Part shown: piece after piece, positions 46,721 to 59,640 of the stretch | Layout of the letters: each line of letters starts with the position of its first letter | Numbering within the stretch: the stretch's first letter is position 1 | Source of the DNA: Anticarsia gemmatalis | Taxonomy: Eukaryota; Arthropoda; Insecta; Lepidoptera; Erebidae | Direction: 5' to 3' | DNA length: 64,000 nt | Assembly (NCBI RefSeq): GCF_050436995.1 | Contig: NC_134774.1 | Location: 3,392,030 to 3,456,029 of the forward strand | Made by a program: the position numbers and the translations under genes | The notes under the pieces: model-generated | Told to the model about the DNA's origin: nothing | Seen by the model: the letters and a program-made list of their open reading frames with translations, nothing else | Databases searched by the model: none

Positions 46721-47539
46721 GTCAAACAACTTGAACACGCGTAGGTGTTATCAAACTGAACGTAGACACAGTGCAGAGGACTCTCGGTTGACTGTTCTAA
46801 CAATCGAGCGATCCAAGCGCAATAGTCCTCGACGTCGCGTCCTGTAATTCTTTACAAGCGGACCGAAATATCGTTCATTATGATGTAGCAAAATTATTCT
46901 AGTTGTTTGGTTCTAAAGTCTTTAATTTGCTAGGGTCAACCCTTCACTTGTTTTTGAAGGAGGCTCTTGCTCAGCAGAGATGTAAATTAATATGTACAAA
47001 GTACAACCAAATCTAAAACAATTAAATCTAAGACACAAATATTATTTAGACTACTTCCGTGGAAGTGTATGTGACTACTGAAAAAGAGGTCCAGGGTGTG
47101 ATATCTGAGTCAGATAAACACCTTTTTACAAAAGCTGTTGGTAATGGCGAAACATGGGTGTATTTTTTTCACCTCTGCCTACACTTTTCGGGTATAACAG
47201 ACGTAGTATTCTACAGTAATAAAATGAAAATTGTAAACTGCATATTATAAGTTTAAAGACCAGTACCACAGCTTATGATTAACTGCCAGATAACCAAACT
47301 GCTAGATAAAATGACAGCTGATGCATAAAAAAAACTGCTACCTTTTCATTTGATAAACGATTTAATTACAAAAAAATACTGAGCGTGCGTAAATGGTATC
47401 GTCGTAAGGAGACGCCCTAAAAAGATATACACAGATAATATAACAAAATAGGTAAGCCTTTTTGTAAGTATTGGCTTGCTTAAATCAATGAAAGTAAATA
47501 TTTTTAAATACGCGCTTGGTGAAGTACCTAGTTAATGTA

Positions 47540-47832
47540 GTTCCCTCGCTGCAATAACCGTAGCGCCGCGTGTGGTGACTTCAAATCCCACCCGGGACAA
47601 ATATTTGTATGATGCTCATCACACATCACACGAGTAAAATTTTTTCTGAGTCTTGTTGTTATTAATGTATCTTTACCTGATAAACATACCTAAATACATA
47701 TGTACTTATATAAGTATTTAATAAAATTAATTTAAAGGTATATAAGTATGTTTATCAGTTACTTTATTACAGTACAAGCTCTGCTTAGTTTCGAATCAAA
47801 TGACCGTGTGTGAGTTGTCCAATAATATTTAT
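47540..47832 (+). repeat. Second tRNA-derived SINE family
   Basis: ACCGTAGCGCCGCGTGTGGT, TTCAAATCCCACC box B, and the tail AGTACAAGCTCTGCTTAGTT. Upstream, 46720-47540 is mixed: 47080-47250 has a CACCTCTGCCTACACTTTTC repeat block and the rest looks unique. Confidence 0.7.
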
Positions 47833-47928
47833 TTATTCTGTAACCCTCCCCTACACATTGAAAAAATAAAATTCCAAACTCTGAAAAACGCAAGAAAGGC
47901 CTAAAAGTAACATTAGAATCTATACTAA

Positions 47929-48188
47929 TCTATACTAATATAATAAAGCTGAAGAGTTTGTTTGTTTGTTTGTTTGTTTGTTTGAACGCGCTAATCTCAG
48001 GAACTACTGGTCCGATTTGAAAAATTCTTTCAGTGTTAGATAGCCCATTTATCGAGGAAGGCTTTAGGCTATATAACATCACGCTACGGTCATTAGGAGC
48101 GGAGTAGCAACGAAAAATATTACAAAAACGGGGAAAATTTTTACCCATTCTCTTAGGTGACGCAAGCGAAGTTGCGCGGGTCAGCTAG
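47929..48188 (+). mobile_element. Family A Helitron
   Basis: TCTATACTAATATAATAAAG to GCGCGGGTCAGCTAG. Shares the AGTAGCAACGAAAAAT variant with the tandem pair at 31720-32253. Confidence 0.85.
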
Positions 48189-48419
48189 TGAACTATAAAA
48201 GTTATGACAATGTTTCAAACACATCGTCCGCCATTTTGCTTGCATTTAATTGATGTTATTCATGTTCTTGTGACGCACACGGTTCACTTTACATGAACTG
48301 AGTAAACAACTTAGAATTTCAGATGAGAGATCCATATTGTAATTGTTTTGTTTCAAGCATTGAGATGCTGTAGGTATTTGTGAAGAGAAACTGATATGAA
48401 TTATGTCGATATTTTTTTA

Positions 48420-48580
48420 TATAGCCTGTTTCTGCGTCCCACTGCTGAGCAAAGGCCTCTCCCCTAGACTTCCAGTCCCCTCGGTCACTTGCTGCTTCCG
48501 GCCAATCTTCCAGGAACACGTCTATATCGTCCCGCCATCTCCGTTTGGGCCTTCCCCGTTGACGCCGTCCATTTATTGGC
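48420..48580 (-). mobile_element. LINE (RTE-like) ORF2 tail fragment
   Basis: The minus strand reads RRWRDDIDVFLEDWPEAASD and RGDWKSRGEAFAQQW, the C-terminal pattern of an insect non-LTR reverse transcriptase. Confidence 0.75.
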
Positions 48581-48727
48581 GATTTTTAGCTTTAGAAATG
48601 TTTTTTGGGGTAAAAAGTATGAAGTATCCAGGATTTTGTCTCTGTGAAAAGGAATATAGTTAAATTATTAAGTAATTTTTATATAAAGAACAAAAATATG
48701 TTATGATTTTTAGAAACTATTAAGTTT

Positions 48728-48952
48728 ACTAATGGCCGCCCGCGACTTCGTCCGCTTGGAAATCCTTCCCGTGTAAATCCCGAACCCTCGGGGACTCCGG
48801 GATAAAAAGTAGTCTGTGTGTTATTCTGAGTCTTCAGCTACCTACATACCTAATTTCATCGTTATCGGTTCAGGAGTATTTGCGTGAAAGTGTAACAAAC
48901 ACACATTCTCACAAACTTTCGCATTTATAATATTAGTATGATTGTTATTGAT
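48728..48952 (-). mobile_element. Helitron family B, reverse
   Basis: GGCCGCCCGCGACTTCGTCC end to TTATAATATTAGTATGA. Confidence 0.8.
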
Positions 48953-50600
48953 GTTCAAAACAACCCTTTGGCTCAAACTAAAAATATACCTCTTTAATAA
49001 TGTAAGAAGTCTTCCAAAACCTGTTTAGAACAGTTTTTTATTAAAATATGGCATCAAAACACAGTAACAGCCTTCACGCGACCTTACGATCCCGTTTGAA
49101 CAAGACTTGTAGTTTTGTTACTCTTTAGAAATGATAAAATGAAGTCAGCTTGTTACCGAATGATGAAAAAGATTGATATACGATCGGTAGAATAAAGGTT
49201 TGGGATGTTATGTAATTTATTCGGGTTTTAGAAGCTTTTAGGAGACTATAGGAAAAAAATGTTAGTTGACTCTGTAAAAAAATTTAAGAAAAAAACCCCT
49301 GTCTTTGATTAAAATCAGTTACAAGATCATATTGCAGACTTTAGTGTAGTAGTAGTAATAGTAAATGATAAAAACTGTGTCTTTTCAATAAAATAATTCA
49401 GGTATAACAGTAATTAAATATGTATAAGTTTTCTTTTAAATAATAACATTTTTAATTGCTAGTAGCGACATCTCTTATCGAGTAGCAAAACTAACACAAC
49501 TCGCAACATTTTTCTATACTTTCTAAATTCAGTCACTAGATGTCACTACACGCAATTAAAATTAGTATACCATCTTAATTTATACAAAACAATACTTTTT
49601 CATTAAAAAAACATTGAATTATCAGCAAAAAACATCGCAAAACAAACAGGACATCATTAAAATACACGGATAATGTATAATTCAATGAAAATGGCCGCTA
49701 TCAATCGTCCTTATCATGAATAAAACAGAATGTGCCCTCTGGAGTTTTTTTCAGTACATTGTGGTAGGTTAGTACGAAATGAATGCACATATTAAATGTC
49801 CCAGACGATACTTTTTCATAAAACATTTTGCAAAACTGTTTTTATAAATATTATCGTCGTTATAACGTCAGGAAGAGCGCTTAGACTTTTTTATCTACAT
49901 ATTTTAAATTCAAAATGGCCGCGTAAAAAAATAATAGACAGATTATGGATTATTTTATTGTAGCGGTCATCTGAAAAACCCTTTTTTGTAATAGTTGGTA
50001 GGTACCATCGATGCTTTTTAGCAACAATTAGCAGTCCTGCACATGTACGTATTTACATAGTTATTATGTCGAATTAATGTTGTTTATGAGAATATTTATG
50101 GTACCTATTTGATTTTTTTTTAAATTTTCGATAGCTAGGAAGGTTAGTTTTTGGAAATATTCATGAAAATATATTGATACGTATAGGTATGGTTGATTTG
50201 AAATGTATTTAATTATAATATGATGACGAATTTTTTTTCGTTAAGTCTTTGTATGTTAAAATATCAGGCATCTTTTCAAAGTAATAATTACTTAATCATT
50301 AATAAGGTTATTTATAAGTATAATATATTATTGATACATAGGTATAAATTCGTGGAAACCATACATTTATACGTAGGAGGGTATTTGTAAGCTTTCCTTA
50401 AATTTTCCCTACTGTGTTGTGAATTTACAGTGGGGAAATTCAAAATGACTCAAATTATTTACTTTCCGCAACTTTATCCCCGTGAATACGGTTTCACGTG
50501 ATGTGTGTGATGTTGGATTAATGATGATATTATTATCTATATTTTAAACATGATTCAAAGTGTGTGTAAGTTATTTTGATAAATTCTGACTTCAAGTTTA
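48953..50600. other. Unique AT-rich island downstream of spook
   Basis: No repeat family recognised. AAAATGGCCGC occurs near 49690 and 49914, and ACTAGATGTCACTAC near 49528. No convincing frame. Confidence 0.45.
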
Positions 50601-50611
50601 TATCTACACTA

Positions 50612-51205
50612 GCTGACCCGGCAAACGTTGTTTTGCCATGTAAATAAAAAAAAATATATTGTCACTTAGGGGTATGAAAAATAGATGTTGGCCGTGAAAA
50701 CTGTGACGCGAGATTTTTTTTTAATCTATACCATTCTCAGATCTCCTTGAACACACACAAATTATTTCATCAAAATCGGTCCAGTCGTTTAAGAGAAATT
50801 CAGTGACATACACACTTACAGAAGAATTATATATATATATAAAGATATTCCTGTATTTGACAGAAATGTTTGCTGATATGAAAAAGAAGAAGGTCTATTC
50901 ACGCTACCATTACTGTCCCACTGCAGGGCAAGGGTCTCTTCTCGAAAGAGGGGAAAGTTAGGCCTGGCTGAGTCCATGCTGACCAAGTAAGGGTTGGGGA
51001 CTTAGCACACCTTCATGAAAAATATCAAACTCAGTTTAAACATGCTAGGTTTCATCACGATGTTTTCCTTCACCGTTATAACAAGTGATCATTATTTCTA
51101 ATACACACATCACTTGGACAAGTCATTGGTGTGTTGCCTCGGGTTCGAACCGTCGACCATTTGCGTGGGAGGTACCAACTTATACACACTCGGCTATCAA
51201 TTTCC
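50612..51205. repeat. Helitron-like element and CCCACTGC SINE
   Basis: 50612-50850 starts CTAGCTGACCCGGCAAACG and ends in a TA run (reverse orientation). 50907-51205 is a near-complete reverse SINE with GGGTTCGAACC. Confidence 0.7.
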
Positions 51206-51843
51206 TCATGACGAATAACAAAAGAAAAAAAAGGGAATCATAAATCCGAAATAGTTAATCGTAATAGAAGTAAGTACCATAGACAAACAACTGCATCTGT
51301 TTGTACAAATGTCATTTGGATTGGCGCCAAAATGTCGGACATTTCACTAGAAGTTGAGTTTCGAAATTTTGTGAAATATAATGAGTCATATTATTATTCA
51401 GTTACCTGTATTGTGTTTTGCATTTAAATATGATATCATGTTAATTTTCTCTGATTAATTGGAAAATGTGTTTGACTGATTTCAGTTTCGCATGAAAATT
51501 AGTTGAAATTTTCACAGGTTGTGCATTGTTGTTTCTACACACAACAAATACTAAAGCTATTTAAATAATATAGAAAATTAAATAAAAATATCAAATAAAT
51601 TATATAGAATAAATATTATAATAATATAGAATAAATATTAAAAATATTGCTACGTAATTCCTTTGACCGCGAGTCCAAATCGCACTTGGTCGCTTTTTAC
51701 TTAATTAAATGGGAATTCAAACTTTTACGTCTTTTATATCCAAAGGTGCAGACAGAAATGTATAAAAAAACACACAGGTTTCGCCATTAATAATAGTTAG
51801 TCCCATGTATTATAGAAAGAGACTATTGCCATTTACGGAACAG

Positions 51844-52296
51844 TAAGGCCGGGACTCCACCAAAGCGGAGACGAGACGAGCGGAGAGGAGATGTTTTTTA
51901 AACAACCAATAGAATTGAGTTATTGACACGTCTCCTCTCCGCTCAGCTTCAGTGGAGATCGCTGTGCGGAGATGTGTAATATTTGTATGTCGCGATGGAA
52001 GCGGAAATGTGAGCTGTGCGCGGACGACGCGCAGTGGAGACGAGAGATGTGAGCGGCGTGCAGTGAGCGATGTCACCCTCCCCCCTCTCGCCCGCTAGCA
52101 ACCCGCAGAACCCCGCGCGGGCGCCGGCCGGCCATCTTGCTAGTACCGTGCACGCGAGCACACGCTTTTATCGCACAGCACACAGCACACCGCACACATC
52201 TCCGCTTTGGTGGAGTCCCGCGAGCTGAAAAACATCTCTTCTCGCACAGCACACAGCACACCGCACACATCTCTGCTTTGGTGGAGTCCCGGCCTA
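51844..52296. mobile_element. GC-rich fold-back MITE with duplicated end
   Basis: The inverted termini share GGCCGGGACTCCACCAAAGC. The interior is GC-rich, unlike everything around it. The last 60 bases or so (CACAGCACACAGCACACCGC through TTTGGTGGAGTCCC) occur twice in tandem at the right end. Its reverse-strand frames are repeat artefacts. Confidence 0.85.
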
Positions 52297-52490
52297 AATC
52301 TTTTAAATAAATTTTCTATGTCACAATGTTAGTTACCGTACTCCTCCGACACGGCATGACCGATTCTCATGAAATTTTGTGAGCATATTGAGTAGGTCTG
52401 AAAATCGGCCTACATCTTTTTTTCGTACCCTTAGCAACACATTTTTTTTTATTTATTTGGCTGAATATGTTTGCCGGGTTAGCTAGTAAA
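52297..52490. repeat. Helitron-like remnant
   Basis: Ends GCCGGGTTAGCTAGT; related to 33529-33715 and 50612-50850. Confidence 0.5.
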
Positions 52491-52640
52491 TATATTATGT
52501 ATACCTATAATAATATTATTTGGATGAAACATTGATGTTTAAGACAGACTGGTTTACAGCAAGGTCATAAATAAAAAAAACTAGTCTAAATAAGAACGAA
52601 GTTTTGCAAACAATTTATTAAATTTTAGACTGTAACTACA

Positions 52641-52815
52641 GAGGAACTCGTGGCTAAGTCAGCCACGCGGAATCTCTGACGTTAAGCTACACCTGTCGAG
52701 GTTGTTCTGTGGATGGGTGATCATCTTACACATTGTTTTAAGTTCCATCGTGTTTTGGAAGGCACGTCAAATAGTGGGTCCCGGCTGTCATTTTACAAGA
52801 TATTTGACAGTCGTT
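52641..52815 (+). repeat. 5S-derived SINE (type a), head only
   Basis: ACTCGTGGCTAAGTCAGCC, GACGTTAAGCTACACC and GGATGGGTGATCATC, stopping after TTGACAGTCGTT. The region 52820-53889 beyond it is unique and AT-rich, with one 14-bp perfect hairpin at 53848-53876. Confidence 0.75.
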
Positions 52816-53889
52816 TAGACTAGGGTTGCGATATTGGCACTACCCTTACTTACCGTATCGTAGTTTTAAGTAGGTAGCTAGCTACATAGTAACGTACATT
52901 TGCACCATTCGTATCTAACAATAGATAAACAATATCAATGAATTATAGCCAGCGGATCTATTAGATTCTTCCTCTGCCCATCCTAATAGATTAAAGCGCG
53001 CGATATCTTAAAACAAAACAATAATTTAATTGCATAGTTTTAATTCTCAAGAGACCATAGACTATATTTCCGTCACGGATAACATCAAATCAAGATTATG
53101 GCGTCGATATATGCGTGAACTTTAGAATGAGGTAAATGGCAAAATTGTTTATATTTTTTTGTAACTATTTTTAATATAATTAAATTATCATAATATTAAT
53201 GTCGTTACTTATTATTATAAATTCTAATTACCAATTAATTTTTTGCTGAGGTTGAACTAGTTTGGCGATATGCTTACTTTTGATTTTAGTATGATTTAAA
53301 ACTTCTTTAATACTATTAACTTACTCACGAATATTGTGAACTAAATACAGTTGTGAATATATTTGAAAACGTTAAATAATTTTACTCTTAGCGTAACATA
53401 ACGTGAAAAAAAAATTCGATCAAATTATCACAAAAAATATGATTACCTTTTTAAACTCTGGCGTGAATGAATAAAAGCAAAACAATGCAAAACTTTACGA
53501 TTTATTCAAGGTCAAAAAATTTGTTAAAGCATAAGCTGCCTTATTTAACAAGACCGAATATAGGAATCTAACTCATTGTAATCTATACTAACACGCCTGT
53601 GTTTAAAAAAGGATTGGTGATAAAAATAATAATTTGTTCACTATTTTGAATGGCTTGGTAATATTTTTTGTACATTAATAAGTCCATTTTGATTATTCAA
53701 AGCAAAAAATAAATACTATATGTTTGTAAATTTTCTAGGTTAAAGTAATCATTTTAGTACATATATGGTGAATAAGGCAGTCGGAGGAAAAACTATAATA
53801 ATAGCGTATCGAATTTTAAATTTGAATTTAAATTACTGATGTTTTTAGAACTAAGCAATTGATGTCTGACATCAATTGCTTATTGAATA

Positions 53890-54065
53890 GCTTGAAAGTC
53901 TGACAACCAGTCTTACCGAGGGATATCTAATCGTGTTATAACACAGGTGAGTGTGTTGTGGAGGTCAGATAGACAGTCGCTCTATTAAAGTACTGGTATT
54001 CAGCTACATCCGGTGAGACTGGAAGCAGAGTCCAATATAGTTTGGAAGAAAAACTAGACTGATGA
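53890..54065 (+). repeat. 5S-SINE (type a), tail only
   Basis: AGCTTGAAAGTCTGACAACC through AACTAGACTGATGATG. Confidence 0.75.
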
Positions 54066-54571
54066 TGATGTTTGTAGATCTAATGAGAAGTACACTTCAA
54101 ATTGATAGTTAATATTTACACATACTTGTGCCAGATTATAGTCGTAAACTGTCAATATTGTCGTTAATGCATAAAATTAAGCCTATTTTCCATAGGGATA
54201 GATATTTTCCAGAGCCTAATGAGTGCGACTTGATATTAAAACTTATTTTGCTTTAAGCACATCCATACATTTTGTTATCTTAAAATGCTCGCGCCAGACA
54301 TTTTTATCCCGTTATTTAAGTACGTAGAAAAAAACACAAAATTAATAACTATTTTTATTGAAAATAACATCCAGTACTTAAAAACGGCTAGTTTCCCAAA
54401 AACTGTACAACAAGTTTATCAAAACAGTCATTCTATTCTTACAAACGAACTAATTTAAACAAATTTTGGCAACCGGTACGTAATTACGAATTTGAGGAAA
54501 ACCCACTTGTCTACAATCATGATTCATCAGTGACTACAAAACATTGGCTTATTTAAACTGCGATACCATTC

Positions 54572-54685
54572 AGTTACTTCGTTCTTATCTACAACAAACA
54601 CAGCATCTGTCATTCGTTCGTAAACAACGTTCAGTAACATCAGTCCGATATTCGACTTTACGCGGAGTGCACGTCGGTTGAAATC
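54572..54685 (+). other. Probable non-coding first exon, likely of gelsolin
   Basis: A TTATTTAAA box at 54549-54557 is followed by an initiator TCAGT at 54570-54574. The transcript-like stretch that follows is less AT-rich than its surroundings, has no ATG-led frame, and ends at a strong donor, ATC|GTGAGTAA, after 54685. The next supported exon on this strand is the gelsolin start exon at 63231, so this is probably its 5' UTR exon. The link is inferred from order and strand only. Confidence 0.42.
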
Positions 54686-55928
54686 GTGAGTAATTATTAT
54701 TTTCTATTTATTTATACACAATATTGACAACATGCTGAATATTTTAAAATTAATCTGAATTTTAATTAGATATTTTGAATATTAGATGATTATTTTTTCG
54801 TGTCTCGATAATAATATTAATTTTCGAACGGAAATAAAAAAAAATGCATCTCGTGTTTATTTATTACGATTTAATATGGCGGCAGCCGGCATGTTGAGTT
54901 AGTTGATGATATAATTTTACTGTTTTTTTCGATATTTATTGATATTTCTTCGTGTTTATAAACTAGTTTGAAGTGTTACGATGTTAATCAATGCTAATTA
55001 AGTGTCTATTGTTCTTATTATCTTCACAATCTTAGAGTGAGAACGTTTGTTTGTTTTTTTAATAATGGCGCGAACAGTTAATGAGCTGTAGAAAATCTTT
55101 TTTGTGACATGTGTGACTGGCGAAGTAGAAACAAGTGTTTTGAGGTAATTTGCATATTTTTTCAGATATTCAAGAAGCGTTTGAGCGGTTTGCGTGTGTG
55201 TTAAGAATTTGGATTTTTTAGATACATGCGATGTTTTGCTTGTTTAATTAAAATTTCTTATGTGCAATTTACCAGTACCGAACTATTCTTCTGTTTAAAA
55301 AATGTTTTGGATATTTAACTATGATTTTAGCTTATACCTACCTACCTACTTTCGGAGAGAGGTGTTTGGTAATGTAGACAAATGAACTGAAAAAAATCTG
55401 CATACAAAAATAATTTGAAAAAGTTCGTAAGCTGGTACGGTTGTTTGTTAATCTTTCATGCAAAATTTCTGATATAATTTTACACACTGGTAGCTCATAA
55501 GACACTTACATTAAGGAATCATTGATTAGGTTGCAGTACTTTCAGATAAATTCTTTCAAGCTTGGTAACTCGCAGCCTGAAATGTATGCCTACAAAATCG
55601 ATATTTTACTGTAAATAATGTATTAGAATCGATTTCACTGAAAACTGGCTAGGTACGACTGTTGAAAAGTTTTGTAGATGCGGGAGAGATTATTGTTTGT
55701 TTCATTCATAGCATTTGCATAGTAAATGGCGCAATGGCTTAGGTCGCCACGCCGCAACCATTGTGTCGGGAGTTCGTGGGTTCGATTTCCACACGGAACA
55801 ATTATTTGTGCGATCCACAAATAAATGTTCGTCGTTTGTGTGTGTGACAAAATGTCTATCAAGACCGTAATCTAATGAAAAAAGTTATTCTCTAAATGCT
55901 TACTGGAATTCTCGTGAGGGTGACCGGA

Positions 55929-55957
55929 TGACGTCATAGTTCGACCTTGTGACGTCA
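55929..55957. promoter_or_regulatory. Paired CRE palindromes
   Basis: TGACGTCA at 55929-55936 and again at 55950-55957, 21 bases apart. More copies lie at 57024-57031, 59269-59276 (with TGACGTAA at 59283-59290) and 60352-60359. The palindrome is the CREB/ATF site; function is inferred. Confidence 0.5.
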
Positions 55958-57391
55958 TGGGGTGGAGACGGGCGGCGTGCCAACATTGCTGGAATGCGTA
56001 GGCCCCTAGGCAAGGTCATAGACTACGACGCTATTTTTATGTCTGTACCTAGGTTGGTTTAGGTCACCTAGTGGAGCACTAATTAGGAGTTATCCTATTA
56101 GTGTTGTGAAGGTGAAAGTTTGTAGGTATTTGTTAATTTAAACTAAAGATTCTTTTATTCAAACAGTCAAAATTACGTGTCTGCACATTTAATAAAACCT
56201 ATAAATTTACAAAACTATGAATGAGGCTTAGGAACAGTAATAGAACACAAATCGACAAAAAAATTGTTTGTCTGTAGGTATGTCTGTTTTTACGCGCTAT
56301 ACCTAAATCTCCGGAACTACTAGACGGATTTGAATGAAACAATAAAGAAACGTTTTTGTTGTATAGTTATTAAGTCTAGGCAACATATACATTTAGGCTA
56401 CAATTTATTTTGAAGAACGGGCAATCTACCACGCCGACGAAGTCGCGGGCGTCCGCTATTGCAAAATATTACGACTTTGAGGTTGAATTACGTTTGGCGA
56501 GGTTTTTCTGTAGATGAGTGACCATCTTATACATATCGAGTTCCTCCGTGTTTCGGAAGGCACGTTAAATTTTGGCTCCCGGCTGTTATTTTCGAAGATC
56601 TTTGACAGTCGTTAACAGTAGTCAGAAGCTTGAAAGTCTGACAACCAGTCTTACCGGGGGTTCTTAAGGGTGTTATAACACAGGTAACTGTTTGGTGTAG
56701 GTCAGATAGACAGTCGCTCCATGTAAAACACTGGTATTCAGCTGCATCCGGTGAGACTGGAAGCCGACTCCAATATAGATAAGAAAAAAAGCTAGGCTGA
56801 TTGGTGATTATAGTATAGTCTCAATTCTTTTGTTAGTGAAGCCATCAACCACCTGTAACCTACATATTTTTTCCTTCTAGCCCTAGGAATTCTATTAGTA
56901 ATCCTAGATGAACTATTGTTCACATAATTACAGTGACAAAGGTAATAATTGCACGTTATTTAAATGACTCACTGATCGGTGACAGGCTTTACAGCTGTTT
57001 TACTAAGAAATAATTACTTATTGTGACGTCAAATACGGCTTGTTTTGTCATATGTCGTTTTCCGGGTTAAGTAGGGCCCTGCAACTCTACGACTGTAATG
57101 TTCAAGCGACTGCCGTACTTTACTGTAGTCTAAAGGTTTACCAGCAGTAGCGTTATTTTTTAAAATTTGTCCCTACTATGATTGTGGTCTAAAATGTTGC
57201 CTCCCACGCAAGTCGTGGAGGGATCAAACTAAATCATGGACTTTTTGTGTCGGAGAGGTCTTTAATAAAAGCAGTTCTTGAAGATATGCTAAGTCCCAAG
57301 CATCCACTTAGCCAGTTGGTTGATTTACGGTCTAGCTTAGTAAAACTACGCACCTCACCTTTTAGCAAGAAATCCATATATTTATTTTTTA

Positions 57392-58347
57392 CTAGCTGAC
57401 CCGCGCAACTTCGCTTGCGTCACGTAAGAGAGAATTTTCCCCGTTTTTGTAACATTTGTCGTTGCTACTCAGCTCCTAATGGCCGTAGCGTGAAGTTATA
57501 TAGCCTTCCTCGATAAATGGGCTATCTAACACTAAAATAATGTTTCAAATCGGACCCGTAGTTCCTGAGATTAGCGCGTTGAAACAAACAAACAAACAAA
57601 CTCTTCAGCTTTATAATATTAGTATAGATAGTAGCTGTAGATTATATTCTTTCTAATACCAACTTAGAACTAAATAATTCTGCTGCCTAATTGTCTCCAG
57701 ATGGTGTGGGTAGTTGGCATTTGTTTCGTTGCCTAGCAACCGTGACGCGTCACGCTCTGAATACGATACAAACGAAACATTGTACAACGTGAGGAGGAGG
57801 GTAGTTCAAGGTGAAATTCTACTATGACATCAAGGACTTATTGTACTATAGAATGTATACTAATATTATAAAGCTGAAGAGTTTGTTTGTTTGTTTGTTT
57901 GAACGCGCTAATCTCAAGAACTACGGGTCCGATTTGAAAAATTCTTTCAGTGTTAGATAGCCCATTTATCGAGGAAGGCTATGGGTTATATATCATCACG
58001 CTACGACCAATAGGAGCAGAGTACCTACCAGTAAAAAATGTTACAAAAACGGGGAAAATGTTGACCCATTCTCTCTTATGTGACGCAAGCGAAGTTGCGT
58101 TAGTCAGCTAGTCTATACTTTTATTATTAAATTGTAGAGTTTGTTTGGTTGAACGCGCTAATCTCAGAAACTACTGGTGCGAATTAAAAAAAAATATTTT
58201 AGTGTTAGATAGCCCATTTATCGAGGAAGGCTATACGCTATGTAACATCACGTTACGACCAATAGGAGCAGAGTACCAGTAAAAAATGTAAACATTATGA
58301 CCCATTCTCTCTTATATGACGCAAGGGAAGTTGCGCGGGTCAGCTAG
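57392..58347. mobile_element. Three family A Helitrons, two directly abutting
   Basis: Reverse copy 57392-57628; forward copies 57854-58111 and 58112-58347, the second starting (TC) immediately after the CTAG of the first. Confidence 0.8.
57728..57752. promoter_or_regulatory. Perfect X-box next to a TGACGCGTCA palindrome
   Basis: GTTGCCTAGCAAC (57728-57740) is a perfect palindromic RFX-type X-box. Two bases later comes TGACGCGTCA (57743-57752), a CRE-like palindrome. The surrounding 100 bases are not a repeat I recognise. Confidence 0.5.
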
Positions 58348-59439
58348 TTAGAATAAAATTACATCCTCTGAAAAATGTAGGCCGTAAACTTTCGATGGAC
58401 TATATACGTGAACTAAAAAAAGCTAAAGTTTTTAAACAAATAGGTACTTGCTATTTTATCGCTAAGTATTTTTGGATTTACGTTTCCTGAGCGTTTTATC
58501 GTTCGAGATCGCCGGGAAAAATACATTTAATGAACCGCAGGGGCCAAAGTTAGGTGGTCTGTGTACTTTAGACTGTTATTGAGAGAATTTGTAACTGAAA
58601 TACTGATATTTGGTACCTGTTTGGCATGCTGAAAAGTACTGAAACGATTCTGATGAAGTTTAGTTTGTGCGAAGGTCAAAAACGATTTGAAAATGGTGTA
58701 AAAAGGGCGGAACTGCGGAAAGAAATTGAGGTGAAAAAAGATGTAAAGTTATATTTTTCATTTTAAATTATCCTATTCATAAATTGAGAATTTTCATACC
58801 CTTCGACTTTGAAATACCAAAACATACACTTTACCGAAATGCTAAATCAATTTATGGAAGTCCCTAGGTAACCCTCTTAAATCAAGTAAGAAACTTATTA
58901 ATCCAAAAAAATAAACATAACTTTTAAACACGCAGTCAGCCTGCGACCACGGCAAGTGCATCATGCGCCGAAACGTTAGGCATTTTAAGGCAAAATGCGT
59001 GTTCGCGTTAATTCCCGTATCCTTTTGTATATAAAAACATAAACAGGTATATTTATAGATAAAAACTATCTCAATGATATTTTCAATCGAGAGATTTTTC
59101 TTTGAAAAGCGTTTTTCTTTTCCTTGCGATTAAAAACAGAAAATACCGCATCAAATTCGGTCCATACGTTTAAGAGTTATTTAACTTAAAGATAGACTCA
59201 CAGGTACACAAAAACACGCATTAAACTTTCAACACCCATCTATTTCAATCAGCAGTAAAGAAGACGTGTGACGTCACAACTATGACGTAACATGCGATCG
59301 TTGTTTGTAAACACAGTCGGTTCAGTGAATGTTCAGTCAAATGTGATGTTAAGCTAATTTGTAGCAGATACTGTGCGTTTTTTATACTGCGTTCATTGAT
59401 ATAAAGAGAAGCGGGTTTTGGAAAGTAACGCAAAATTTC

Positions 59440-59640
59440 GATACTTTCTTACTTACTCCGTTGGCTCAACGACCCAAAATGTGTCTTGGCCTCCGACACG
59501 AGAGAACGCCACTTTGCCCGATCTTTGGCCACTTCTTGCCAATCCCCGGCTTGAAGCTCCCTCAGATCCGCCTCCACTACATCCTTCCAGCGGTATCTTG
59601 GGCGCCCGACAGGGCGTCGTCCTAAAATTTCGTTGCTTAG
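59440..59640 (-). mobile_element. LINE (RTE-like) ORF2 tail fragment
   Basis: The minus strand reads RPVGRPRYRWKDVVEADLRE, then LQAGDWQEVAKDRAKWR, the usual end of insect non-LTR ORF2. A PIF-like MITE (59649-59745) follows at once. Confidence 0.75.

Noticed and set aside
47059..47250. 63-codon frame with a plausible start
   Set aside because: It contains a dispersed repeat block (CACCTCTGCCTACACTTTTC) and resembles no protein family.
51810..52270. Arg/Cys-rich minus-strand frames of 65-88 codons
   Set aside because: They lie inside the GC-rich fold-back MITE and reflect its composition.
59290..59420. Alternative gelsolin first exon (TCAGT motifs beside the CRE at 59269)
   Set aside because: No convincing donor before the LINE fragment at 59440; kept only as part of the CRE cluster.
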